Of a DNA stretch of 64,000 nucleotides, positions 57,106 through 64,000 are shown one piece after another (positions within the stretch are counted from its first letter, which is position 1; each line of letters starts with the position of its first letter). Under the pieces are notes generated by a model. It was given only the letters and a program-made list of their open reading frames with translations. It was not told the origin of the DNA and ran no database searches. Location: the NCBI RefSeq assembly GCF_900601905.1, contig NZ_UWFA01000289.1:62001-126000 (forward strand), given 5' to 3'. This DNA comes from Pseudomonas viridiflava. GTDB taxonomy: Bacteria > Pseudomonadota > Gammaproteobacteria > Pseudomonadales > Pseudomonadaceae. Made by a program: the position numbers and the translations under genes.

Positions 57106-57537
57106 GTGTTCGTTCTGGATCCACGCTTGCAACAAGATACCTTGCTGATCGGTGACTTCCCGCTGTGCCATCTGCTCTTGTCCAATGATTCGAATTACCC
57201 CTGGTTTATTCTCGTGCCGCGTCGGCCGGATATCACTGAGATTTTCGAGTTGGATGCTCAGGATCAATTGCAATTGTGGCGTGAGACTACGGCGTTGTCG
57301 CAAGTGCTGGGCGCGCTGTTCAGTGCCGACAAGTTGAATGTGGCGGCGCTGGGTAACGTGGTCAGCCAGTTGCACATGCATGTCATCGTGCGCAAGCGTG
57401 ATGACGCTGCCTGGCCAGCGCCGGTCTGGGGTAGGCAAGCCGCGCAGCCCTACACCGCTCAGCAGTTCGCGACGATCATTGAGCAACTGCGCGAAGCATC
57501 CCTGGAAGATTTCAACTTTGCGGAGCAATCATCATGA
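57106..57537 (+). CDS. HIT-domain protein
   Basis: A 143-residue HIT (histidine triad) nucleotide-binding protein. The motif reads QLHMHVIVR near residues 88-96: the middle (nucleophile-position) and third histidines are present, but the first is Gln. N-terminal [11 protein letters not shown] and [13 protein letters not shown] fit the HIT fold. Start GTG at 57106 with CAGGAG upstream. It overlaps slyX by 4 bases (ATGA), so both are co-translated; the order HIT-slyX matches PA0959-PA0960. Activity on dinucleotides or AMP-conjugates is inferred. Confidence 0.85.
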   Translation: MFVLDPRLQQDTLLIGDFPLCHLLLSNDSNYPWFILVPRRPDITEIFELDAQDQLQLWRETTALSQVLGALFSADKLNVAALGNVVSQLHMHVIVRKRDDAAWPAPVWGRQAAQPYTAQQFATIIEQLREASLEDFNFAEQSS

Positions 57538-57740
57538 GCCTCGAAGACCGTGTAACCGAACTGGAAAGCCGCTTGGCTTTTCAAGATGACACGATCCAGT
57601 CGCTGAACGACGTACTGGTCGTTCAGCAACGAGCGCTGGACCGCTTGCAGCAACAGATGGCGGCGACCCTCAAGCGTCAGGAAGAGCTGGGCAATCAGTT
57701 CGAGATTTTCGGCGAGGATGCGCCGCCGCCGCATTACTGA
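57534..57740 (+). CDS. slyX: SlyX-family protein
   Basis: A 68-residue, Glu/Gln-rich coiled-coil protein starting [17 protein letters not shown] with the heptad-like run of the SlyX family to about residue 50, and a short tail ending PPPHY. The molecular function is unknown; the name comes from linkage to slyD in E. coli. It overlaps the HIT gene by 4 bases and is followed by a strong bidirectional terminator. Confidence 0.9.
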   Translation: MSLEDRVTELESRLAFQDDTIQSLNDVLVVQQRALDRLQQQMAATLKRQEELGNQFEIFGEDAPPPHY

Positions 57741-57747
57741 TCCCGCA

Positions 57748-57788
57748 TAAAAAAGCGCCGCTTCTATTAATAGAAGCGGCGCTTTTTT
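57748..57788. terminator. Bidirectional terminator after slyX
   Basis: AAAAAAGCGCCGCTTCTAT and its reverse complement around TA form a near-perfect 18-bp-plus palindrome with T-runs on both strands, serving slyX (+) and the membrane/cold-shock gene (-). Confidence 0.92.
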
Positions 57789-57815
57789 ACGAGCTGGTTT
57801 TACGTGTCGTGAAGA

Positions 57816-58418
57816 TCAGCGGCGTGGCAATGCCGCAATCACGTCTTCAGCCTGCAAACCCTTGTCGCGGTTCATGACGGAAAACTCGACCCGCTGGCCT
57901 TCGACCAGGACCCGATGGCCTTCGCCACGAATGGCGCGAAAGTGCACGAAGATGTCATCGCCGGAATCGCGGGAAATGAAACCGAAGCCTTTGGAGGTGT
58001 TGAACCACTTCACGGTGCCGGTATCCCGATTCGTCATGTCATGGCTTTGCGTGGCAGGCGAAGGGGAGGAGCGATAAAAACTCACGGCAAGGTGGAGCGC
58101 GACCGCAAGCACGGCAGCAATCAGGCCCATCATGACGGCGGGCTGACCAGCGATGGTTTCCAGAGGGACGAGCAAGGTCAGAGTCTGTAGAACGACAGCA
58201 AGGATGAGCAGGGCGCTGACCAGGTTCTGCAGCTGATGACGTGCTCCCCTGTTCCAGTAAGGGATCACAGGTGCCAGCAACAGATTGAGCAGGCCGAACA
58301 ATGCCAGGTACAACGCTTCAGGCTGCAGATATGAAGCCAGGGCTTCATCACGCAGGGCGGGGATAAAGGAGAGCAGCAGGGCTGCGGCTCCCGTTAGCAG
58401 GTGGACTATTTTCAACAT
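57816..58418 (-). CDS. Membrane protein with C-terminal cold-shock domain
   Basis: The 200-residue protein joins about four hydrophobic helices (about residues 1-118) to a C-terminal cold-shock domain (about 131-198). The CSD has [16 protein letters not shown] (RNP1-like KGFGFI) and DDIFVHF (RNP2-like VHF), so nucleic-acid binding at the membrane is inferred. A hydrophilic linker [11 protein letters not shown] separates the parts. The gene is convergent with slyX, and corresponds by order to PA0961, annotated as a cold-shock protein. Confidence 0.88.
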   Translation of the reverse strand: MLKIVHLLTGAAALLLSFIPALRDEALASYLQPEALYLALFGLLNLLLAPVIPYWNRGARHQLQNLVSALLILAVVLQTLTLLVPLETIAGQPAVMMGLIAAVLAVALHLAVSFYRSSPSPATQSHDMTNRDTGTVKWFNTSKGFGFISRDSGDDIFVHFRAIRGEGHRVLVEGQRVEFSVMNRDKGLQAEDVIAALPRR

Positions 58419-58784
58419 GTCGAAAACTCACATTAAGATGGATCACAAAGGAAATAGCTGATGCCACCCGGTACGCTTCTTGAAAAGTGGAGGCGTGAGG
58501 CACGGGTGAGCATGGAGCCTATGCGCAGTCACCAGGACAGGCCGCTGCGGCACGCGGTGTATTTAACAGCAAAGGCTGTGTCTACTCAAATCAACAGCTT
58601 GCGTTGCAGTGGTTGTCGACGGCCGCGCATCAGACTAAGCGACGGGCGGTGTCCGTGGCAGGCGTTTCTGCGTGTGCGGGGTTGCGCGTGAAGGATTTGC
58701 AGCGCGGGGCTGCGCCAGCGCCGATCCCTTGATACAGTGTCCGACGCACCAGCAGGATTCAAGCCATCTACCAAGGGGAAAAAC
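58419..58784 (+). other. 366-bp interval upstream of dps
   Basis: I see no gene in this gap between the divergent membrane/cold-shock gene and dps. TTGATACAGTGTCC (58728-58741) resembles a promoter element near the dps start. Regulation is not readable. Confidence 0.3.
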
Positions 58785-59258
58785 ATGGCAATCGATATCG
58801 GTATCAGCGAAGAGAATCGCAAGTCAATCGTCGATGGTCTTTCTCATTTGCTCGCGGATACTTACGTTCTGTATCTGAAGACTCATAATTTTCACTGGAA
58901 TGTCAGTGGGCCTATGTTTCGCACGCTGCATCTGATGTTCGAAGAGCAGTACAACGAATTGGCACTGGCAGTGGATTCCATTGCCGAGCGTATTCGCGCA
59001 TTGGGTTTTCCGGCTCCGGGTACTTACACCACCTACGCACGTCTCTCTACCATCAAGGAAGAGGAAGGTGTGCCGGGCGCCGAAGATATGATCAGAAGTC
59101 TTGTCCAGGGGCAAGAGGCTGTAGTGCGCACTGCGCGTAGTCTTTTTCCTCTTCTGGACAAAGTCAGTGATGAACCTACTGCGGATCTGTTGACGCAAAG
59201 AATGCAGGTTCACGAAAAGACAGCGTGGATGCTTCGTTCGATGCTTGAAACAAAGTAA
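58785..59258 (+). CDS. dps: Dps-family ferritin-like DNA-protection protein
   Basis: Dps proteins form 12-mers that oxidise and store iron and can protect DNA in stress. The start at 58785 ([13 protein letters not shown]) gives 157 residues. The ferroxidase-site segments are [17 protein letters not shown] in parts (His of HNFHW) and [20 protein letters not shown] (Glu). The N-terminus is not strongly Lys-rich, so DNA binding is not assured. The order matches PA0962. A terminator-like hairpin follows at 59269-59300. Confidence 0.93.
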   Translation: MAIDIGISEENRKSIVDGLSHLLADTYVLYLKTHNFHWNVSGPMFRTLHLMFEEQYNELALAVDSIAERIRALGFPAPGTYTTYARLSTIKEEEGVPGAEDMIRSLVQGQEAVVRTARSLFPLLDKVSDEPTADLLTQRMQVHEKTAWMLRSMLETK

Positions 59259-59268
59259 GTAGTGACGG

Positions 59269-59300
59269 GGCGAGTGGTGCCTGGCACCGCTCGCCTGTTT
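59269..59300 (+). terminator. Probable terminator after dps
   Basis: GGCGAGTGGTGCC and GGCACCGCTCGCC can pair over 13 positions (one G-U) with a 1-base spacer, followed by TGTTT. The stem is very tight, and the T-run short. Confidence 0.6.
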
Positions 59301-59617
59301 CACCGTTTGCCTGTCGCCTCCAGGTCCGCGTGCACCAACGCCTCTGCTCCCAAGGCACGCTGTCGCAATACTGATTTTTGCTTACAAAACGCAACGCCAT
59401 AATTATGTATTACCCGCCTGCCAGTCGCTTGGGCTAGTGATAGCCAATGATGCGCAAAAGTTCGATATTCCGCTGCGCTTTGTAGTGATGTCCTACAAAC
59501 ATTAAGCCTTGATCCTGCTAGTTATAAAATCGTAATTCGGGCCTGATAGAGGCGGCATTTATTTATATTTAAATGTTTCTCAAAAGACCCGAATTCACTG
59601 TTTTAGAGGAAGCCACT

Positions 59618-59959
59618 ATGGTTCAAGAGGTTGAAGGCGATGCAAGAGACCCCAATCGTCAGGCGAAAATCTGCAATGATCCTTTTGTCGAGGATTTCAA
59701 CATGACCCTTGCTCAGCCGCACTCCAAGTCGGTACGGCTCAACGGGCTGGCAACTTGTCTGCGTCTGGAAAACGTTTACTGGAATATCCTTTCCACAATA
59801 GCGAGGTCAAACAACTGTTCGGTCAATGCGGTACTTTCCTACATTGATAGAGAGGTTCACTTGCGCTACGGGGGCGTCAAGAATTTCAGCGGCCTCATCA
59901 GAGTCGTCTGTGTTGCCCATCTGTTGAAAGGCAAGAGCCTGGACCTCACCCAGGCCTGA
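59618..59959 (+). CDS. Small ribbon-helix-helix (RHH_4-type) protein
   Basis: A 113-residue protein. The C-terminal 75 residues fit the RHH_4-type fold: strand SVRLNGLATCLRLENVYW (in parts, near 38-55), then helices INTIARSNNCS-like and VNAVLSYIDREVHLRYGG, ending SGLIRVVCVAHLL. The first 35 residues are hydrophilic. Start at 59618 with AGAGGA upstream, inside an AT-rich leader. It stands alone between dps and aspS, and has no counterpart at this site in my memory of P. aeruginosa. DNA binding is inferred; targets are unknown. Confidence 0.75.
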   Translation: MVQEVEGDARDPNRQAKICNDPFVEDFNMTLAQPHSKSVRLNGLATCLRLENVYWNILSTIARSNNCSVNAVLSYIDREVHLRYGGVKNFSGLIRVVCVAHLLKGKSLDLTQA

Positions 59960-60026
59960 GGTTGCACGTGCACCCAATTTCTGCGGGCTCGCCTTTGCGG
60001 CGTGCCTGCACTTCGTTACGCAGCGT

Positions 60027-60051
60027 GCCGGGTGACCACGGTTCACCCGGC
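60027..60051. other. 9-bp hairpin upstream of aspS
   Basis: GCCGGGTGA-CCACGGT-TCACCCGGC is a perfect inverted repeat. It lacks a T-run and sits between the RHH gene and the aspS promoter region. Confidence 0.4.
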
Positions 60052-60115
60052 GCTCTGTGGCAACGTTATCTGCCCCGGATCAACGCGCACGGCTGCGCGG
60101 CCACGATTAACCCTA

Positions 60116-60121
60116 TATAAT
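60116..60121 (+). promoter_or_regulatory. Candidate aspS -10 element
   Basis: TATAAT matches the sigma-70 -10 consensus about 155 bp before the aspS start. No convincing -35 was seen. Confidence 0.45.
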
Positions 60122-60275
60122 CCCCCGCCTTGCTAAAACGGGTGCGTTTGCGCTTGCAGCGCGCAGGCCAGCACAGTCATGGCTTGTACGCATGCCCGGG
60201 CTCTTGCACTATTGAGCGCAAGCCAAGAGCGAAAGCTCCACCGAATTTCGAATTACGAGAAGTGAACAGACCATC

Positions 60276-62051
60276 ATGATGCGCAGCCATTATTGCGGCC
60301 AATTGAACGAGAGCCTGGAAGGTCAGGAAATTACCCTTTGCGGATGGGTCCACCGCCGACGCGACCACGGGGGCGTTATCTTCCTCGACATTCGTGATCG
60401 TGAAGGCATGGCTCAGGTCGTGTTCGACCCTGATCGCGCTGACAGCTTTGCCGCCGCCGACCGGGTGCGCAGCGAGTACGTCGTCAAGGTCACCGGCAAG
60501 GTCCGTGCCCGCCCGGCGGGTGCCGTCAATTCGAACATGGCGTCCGGCGCCATCGAAGTCCTGGGCTACGAGCTCGAAGTGCTGAACGAGTCGGAAACCC
60601 CGCCGTTCCCGCTCAATGAATACTCCGACGTCGGTGAAGAGACGCGCCTGCGTTATCGCTTCATCGATCTGCGCCGCCCGGAAATGGCCGAAAAGCTGCG
60701 TCTGCGTTCGCGCATCACCACCAGCATTCGTCGCTATCTGGATGACAACGGTTTCCTGGACGTTGAAACCCCGATTCTGACTCGCGCAACGCCGGAAGGC
60801 GCTCGTGATTATCTGGTACCAAGCCGCACACACCCAGGCAGTTTCTTTGCCTTGCCGCAATCGCCACAGTTGTTCAAACAGCTGTTGATGGTTGCCGGCT
60901 TCGACCGTTACTACCAGATTGCCAAGTGCTTCCGTGACGAAGACCTGCGTGCTGACCGCCAGCCGGAATTCACCCAGATCGACATCGAAACCAGCTTCCT
61001 GAACGAAGAAGAAATCATCGGTCTGACCGAGAAGATGGTTCGTCAGCTGTTCAAGGAGGTCCTGGACCTGGACTTTGGCGACTTCCCGCACATGACGTTC
61101 GCAGAAGCCATGCGCCGTTACGGTTCGGACAAGCCGGACCTGCGCAACCCGCTGGAACTGGTTGATGTTGAAGACCAGCTCAAGGAAGTCGACTTCAAGG
61201 TGTTCAGCGGCCCTGCCAATGACCCTAAATGCCGTATTGCCGCGCTGCGCGTTCCAGGCGGGGCGAGCATGCCGCGCAAGCAGATCGACGACTACACCAA
61301 GTTCGTCGGTATCTATGGTGCAAAAGGCCTGGCGTACATCAAGGTCAACGAGCGCGCCAATGGCGTGGATGGCCTGCAGTCGCCAATCGTCAAGAACATC
61401 CCTGAAGCCAACATCAACGTGATCCTTGATCGCGTTGGCGCGGTCGACGGTGACATCGTGTTCTTCGGCGCGGACAAGGCCAAGATCGTCAGCGAAGCCC
61501 TGGGCGCACTGCGGATCAAGGTCGGCAACGACTTGAAACTGCACACCTGCGAGTGGGCTCCGATGTGGGTCGTCGACTTCCCGATGTTCGAAGAAAACGA
61601 CGATGGCAGCTTCTCGGCCTTGCACCACCCGTTCACCGCACCGAAATGCACGCCAGAAGAGCTGGAGGCCAACCCGGCGACCGCTCTGTCGCGCGCCTAC
61701 GATATGGTTCTGAACGGCACTGAGCTGGGTGGCGGTTCGATCCGTATTCACCGCAAAGAGATGCAGCAAGCGGTTTTCCGCCTGTTGGGTATCGCCGAAG
61801 ACGAGCAGCAGGAGAAGTTTGGCTTCCTGCTCGACGCTTTGAAGTACGGCGCGCCACCTCATGGCGGCCTGGCATTCGGCCTCGACCGTCTGGTGATGCT
61901 GATGACCGGCGCTCAGTCGATTCGTGAAGTCATTGCCTTCCCGAAAACCCAGAGTGCTGCGGACGTCATGACCCAGGCTCCTGGTGTCGTGGACGCCAAG
62001 GCCCTGCGTGAACTGCACATCCGTTTGCGCGAGCAGCCAAAGGCTGAGTAA
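60276..62051 (+). CDS. aspS: Aspartyl-tRNA synthetase
   Basis: AspS charges tRNA-Asp and, in Pseudomonas, also tRNA-Asn (non-discriminating form, corrected by GatCAB). The 591-residue protein has the N-terminal OB anticodon domain (about 1-110), class II core with [21 protein letters not shown] in parts and [18 protein letters not shown] motif 2, the GAD insert (about 290-420), and motif 3 [13 protein letters not shown] near residue 530. Start ATG 60276 or 60279. yebC/pmpR follows after 129 bp. Confidence 0.97.
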   Translation: MMRSHYCGQLNESLEGQEITLCGWVHRRRDHGGVIFLDIRDREGMAQVVFDPDRADSFAAADRVRSEYVVKVTGKVRARPAGAVNSNMASGAIEVLGYELEVLNESETPPFPLNEYSDVGEETRLRYRFIDLRRPEMAEKLRLRSRITTSIRRYLDDNGFLDVETPILTRATPEGARDYLVPSRTHPGSFFALPQSPQLFKQLLMVAGFDRYYQIAKCFRDEDLRADRQPEFTQIDIETSFLNEEEIIGLTEKMVRQLFKEVLDLDFGDFPHMTFAEAMRRYGSDKPDLRNPLELVDVEDQLKEVDFKVFSGPANDPKCRIAALRVPGGASMPRKQIDDYTKFVGIYGAKGLAYIKVNERANGVDGLQSPIVKNIPEANINVILDRVGAVDGDIVFFGADKAKIVSEALGALRIKVGNDLKLHTCEWAPMWVVDFPMFEENDDGSFSALHHPFTAPKCTPEELEANPATALSRAYDMVLNGTELGGGSIRIHRKEMQQAVFRLLGIAEDEQQEKFGFLLDALKYGAPPHGGLAFGLDRLVMLMTGAQSIREVIAFPKTQSAADVMTQAPGVVDAKALRELHIRLREQPKAE

Positions 62052-62180
62052 CGCGTGCTTGAAGCGCACCACGTCAACCGACGTGGCTGCGCTCGCTGTT
62101 GCACCTTATTGAATTGAAGAAAGCTTGTTGCCCGCACCTGTGCGGGCGAAAAGTGTTGAAGAAAGAATCTGGAGCGAGAG

Positions 62181-62927
62181 ATGGCAGGTCATTCTAAGTG
62201 GGCGAACATCAAGCACCGCAAAGAGCGTCAGGATGCCAAGAAAGGCAAGATTTTCACCAAGTGGATTCGTGAGCTGACTGTCGCTGCCCGTCAGGGCGGT
62301 GGTGATCCGGGCTCCAATCCTCGCCTGCGTCTGGCGCTGGACAAGGCCCTGGGTGCGAACATGACCCGTGACACCATCGATCGCGCTGTCGCTCGCGGCA
62401 CGGGTGCTGCCGACGGTGACGATGTCGAAGAGCTGGGTTACGAAGGCTACGGCCCCGGTGGCGTGGCGATCATGGTTGAAACCATGACCGACAATCGTAA
62501 CCGGACTGCGGCGGCCGTACGGCATGCCTTTACAAAATGCGGCGGTAACCTGGGCACTGATGGCTCGGTGGCTTATCTGTTTGATCGCAAAGGGCAGATT
62601 TCCTTTGCAGCCGGTGTCGATGAAGATGCATTGATCGAAGCCGCCATGGAAGCCGACGCCGATGACGTCGTGAACAATGAAGACGGCAGCATCGACGTGT
62701 TTACTTCGTTCTCAGGTTTTTATGCGGTACGTAACGCGTTGGAAGCGGCCGGATTCACCGCGAACGATGCTGAAATCGTCATGTTGCCAACCACCAGTGC
62801 CGTGCTGGATCTGGAAACTGCCGAAAAGGTCCTCAAGCTGATCGACATGCTTGAGGACCTGGATGACGTGCAGAACGTCTATTCCAACGCAGAAATACCG
62901 GATGAAGTGATGGAGCAGCTGGGCTGA
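62181..62927 (+). CDS. pmpR: YebC/PmpR-family regulator
   Basis: A 248-residue YebC/PmpR protein, starting [21 protein letters not shown] in two parts, the family signature. The P. aeruginosa ortholog PA0964 (PmpR) represses the pqsR quorum-sensing regulator, and other YebC proteins relieve ribosome stalling at proline tracts; which role acts here is open. Context: aspS upstream, ruvC and ruvA downstream, the conserved order. An AGCGAGAG ribosome site precedes the ATG. Confidence 0.95.
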   Translation: MAGHSKWANIKHRKERQDAKKGKIFTKWIRELTVAARQGGGDPGSNPRLRLALDKALGANMTRDTIDRAVARGTGAADGDDVEELGYEGYGPGGVAIMVETMTDNRNRTAAAVRHAFTKCGGNLGTDGSVAYLFDRKGQISFAAGVDEDALIEAAMEADADDVVNNEDGSIDVFTSFSGFYAVRNALEAAGFTANDAEIVMLPTTSAVLDLETAEKVLKLIDMLEDLDDVQNVYSNAEIPDEVMEQLG

Positions 62928-63050
62928 TAAAAGGTTGTCAGCTTTATTATTCGGGGCCGGAGCTACGAAGCGATCTATCGCTATCGGCCTCCGGCTTCTG
63001 CCTTTATGCTGCGATCTTCGCGATGTGTTACCTCTCAAGCTGCAGGCGTT

Positions 63051-63575
63051 ATGACTCTTATTCTTGGTATCGACCCCGGTTCGCGAATCACCGGCTATGG
63101 CGTGGTGCGTGATACCGGACGTGGCTGCGTTTATGTCGCCTCGGGCTGCATACGCACCGGCAGTGGCGAGCTGCATGAGCGCTTGCAGATTGTGTTTCGC
63201 GGCGTTCGTGAGGTCATCCAGACCTACGGCCCCGTGACCATGGGCATCGAAAAAGTCTTTATGGCACGCAATGCCGACTCGGCACTCAAGCTGGGGCAGG
63301 CGAGGGGAGCGGCGATTGTCGCGGGTGCCGAAGAAAGCCTGGAAATAGCCGAGTACACCGCCACTCAGGTCAAACAAGCCGTGGCGGGAACCGGTGCGGC
63401 CAATAAAGAACAGGTGATGATGATGGTCATGCACCTGCTCAAACTCACTCAGAAACCGCAGATCGATGCCTCCGACGCCCTGGCCATTGCTCTATGCCAT
63501 GCGCACACCCGCTCAAGTCTGATCCCCCATGGCCTGAACACGGCGCGCAGTCGCGGTGGTCGGTTGCGTCTCTAA
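63051..63575 (+). CDS. ruvC: Holliday junction resolvase RuvC
   Basis: RuvC cleaves Holliday junctions in the RuvABC system. The start at 63051 ([17 protein letters not shown]) gives 174 residues; a frame-compatible codon at 63006 is unlikely. Catalytic Asp of GIDPG (residue 7) and the acidic residues in TMGIEKVF and [12 protein letters not shown] are present. It is followed by ruvA after 141 bp. Confidence 0.95.
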   Translation: MTLILGIDPGSRITGYGVVRDTGRGCVYVASGCIRTGSGELHERLQIVFRGVREVIQTYGPVTMGIEKVFMARNADSALKLGQARGAAIVAGAEESLEIAEYTATQVKQAVAGTGAANKEQVMMMVMHLLKLTQKPQIDASDALAIALCHAHTRSSLIPHGLNTARSRGGRLRL

Positions 63576-63716
63576 AGCGTGGGATAGAGATGCCGCGTCT
63601 CTGTTAGCATCATCTTCTTCAATTTTCCACTTGCAGGCGTCGAGACGAGTGCAATGATTGCGAACACTATTTCGCGCTGGTCCCTCGGGGATCGGCAATA
63701 CGAAAGGATTTGATAC

Positions 63717-64000
63717 GTGATTGGACGTTTGCGCGGTTTTCTGGCTGAAAAACAGCCGCCGCATCTGGTGCTGGATGTGAACGGTGTCGGCTATGAGATC
63801 GAGGTCCCCATGACCACGCTCTATCGCCTGCCCCATGTCGGCGAGCCGGTCACCTTGCACACGCACCTGGTAGTGCGCGAGGACGCCCATTTGCTCTACG
63901 GCTTTTATGAAAAGCGCGAGCGTGAGCTGTTCCGCGAGCTGATTCGCCTCAATGGCGTCGGGCCCAAGCTGGCGCTGGCCTTGATGTCCGGCCTTGAGGT
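63717..64000 (+). CDS. ruvA: Holliday junction branch migration protein RuvA (3' end outside window)
   Basis: RuvA binds Holliday junctions and loads the RuvB motor. About 94 residues are visible, from the GTG start at 63717 ([18 protein letters not shown] upstream), with the OB domain to about residue 60 and the start of the helix-hairpin-helix region ([15 protein letters not shown]). The rest lies beyond the window. Confidence 0.95.
   Translation, partial: MIGRLRGFLAEKQPPHLVLDVNGVGYEIEVPMTTLYRLPHVGEPVTLHTHLVVREDAHLLYGFYEKRERELFRELIRLNGVGPKLALALMSGLE

Noticed and set aside
60177..62072. A 631-codon frame antisense to aspS, and similar long frames antisense to pyrG (13303-14940), eno and proS (52783-54699)
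   Set aside because: Each exactly shadows a conserved housekeeping gene with G/C-biased third positions; the translations have no family character.

Overview
The window is ordinary core chromosome of a non-aeruginosa Pseudomonas, most likely of the fluorescens/putida/syringae side of the genus. The reasons are gene order (bamA-skp-lpxD-fabZ-lpxA-lpxB-rnhB-dnaE-accA; surE-pcm-nlpD-rpoS-rsmZ-fdxA; oprD ... slyX-dps-aspS-yebC-ruvC-ruvA), genus-specific proteins (an FinR/Fpr pair, an ErdR-like regulator, a PA3611-like secreted protein) and several classes of Pseudomonas REP/REPIN palindromes in the intergenic spaces. Coding density is about 90 percent, and I see no prophage, insertion sequence, CRISPR array, toxin-antitoxin pair or defence island.

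Layout. 1-6.7 kb: envelope biogenesis operon (outer membrane assembly and lipid A) ending with RNase HII and a terminator. 6.8-18.4 kb: DNA polymerase III alpha, acetyl-CoA carboxylase alpha, tRNA-Ile lysidine synthase, CTP synthase, KDO-8-P synthase, enolase, FtsB and IspD. 18.5-21.6 kb: glutathione-dependent formaldehyde detoxification (frmA, fghA) with a divergent LysR regulator. 21.6-27.6 kb: ispF-truD-surE-pcm-nlpD-rpoS, then the GacA/Rsm small RNA rsmZ and ferredoxin fdxA. 27.8-33.0 kb: repair genes mutS, pncC, recA (LexA box) and recX, plus an unnamed 43-codon gene.

33.0-45.5 kb: a mixed stretch with a LOG-family protein, a PA3611-like secreted protein, a DTW protein, ErdR, DgkA, FinR/Fpr, TrmO, DUF1456, a pseudouridine-synthase relative without its catalytic Asp, a GNAT, RimO and the potassium transporter Kup. 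45.5-50.4 kb: the aminoacyl-phosphatidylglycerol pair (mprF and an AcvB-type hydrolase) and two duplicated initiator tRNA genes. 50.6-64 kb: dinB, a lipoprotein, proS, oprD, a 1-kb gap without a convincing gene, a HIT protein, slyX, a membrane/cold-shock-domain fusion, dps, a small ribbon-helix-helix protein, aspS, yebC/pmpR, ruvC and the start of ruvA.

I did not find a convincing new multi-gene system. The most unusual items are local: ispF's start codon directly abutting a terminator, a degenerate RluF-like protein, a membrane protein fused to a cold-shock domain, a low-GC patch of unusual codons inside nlpD at the expected rpoS promoter, a short basic gene next to mutS, and the empty region beside oprD.
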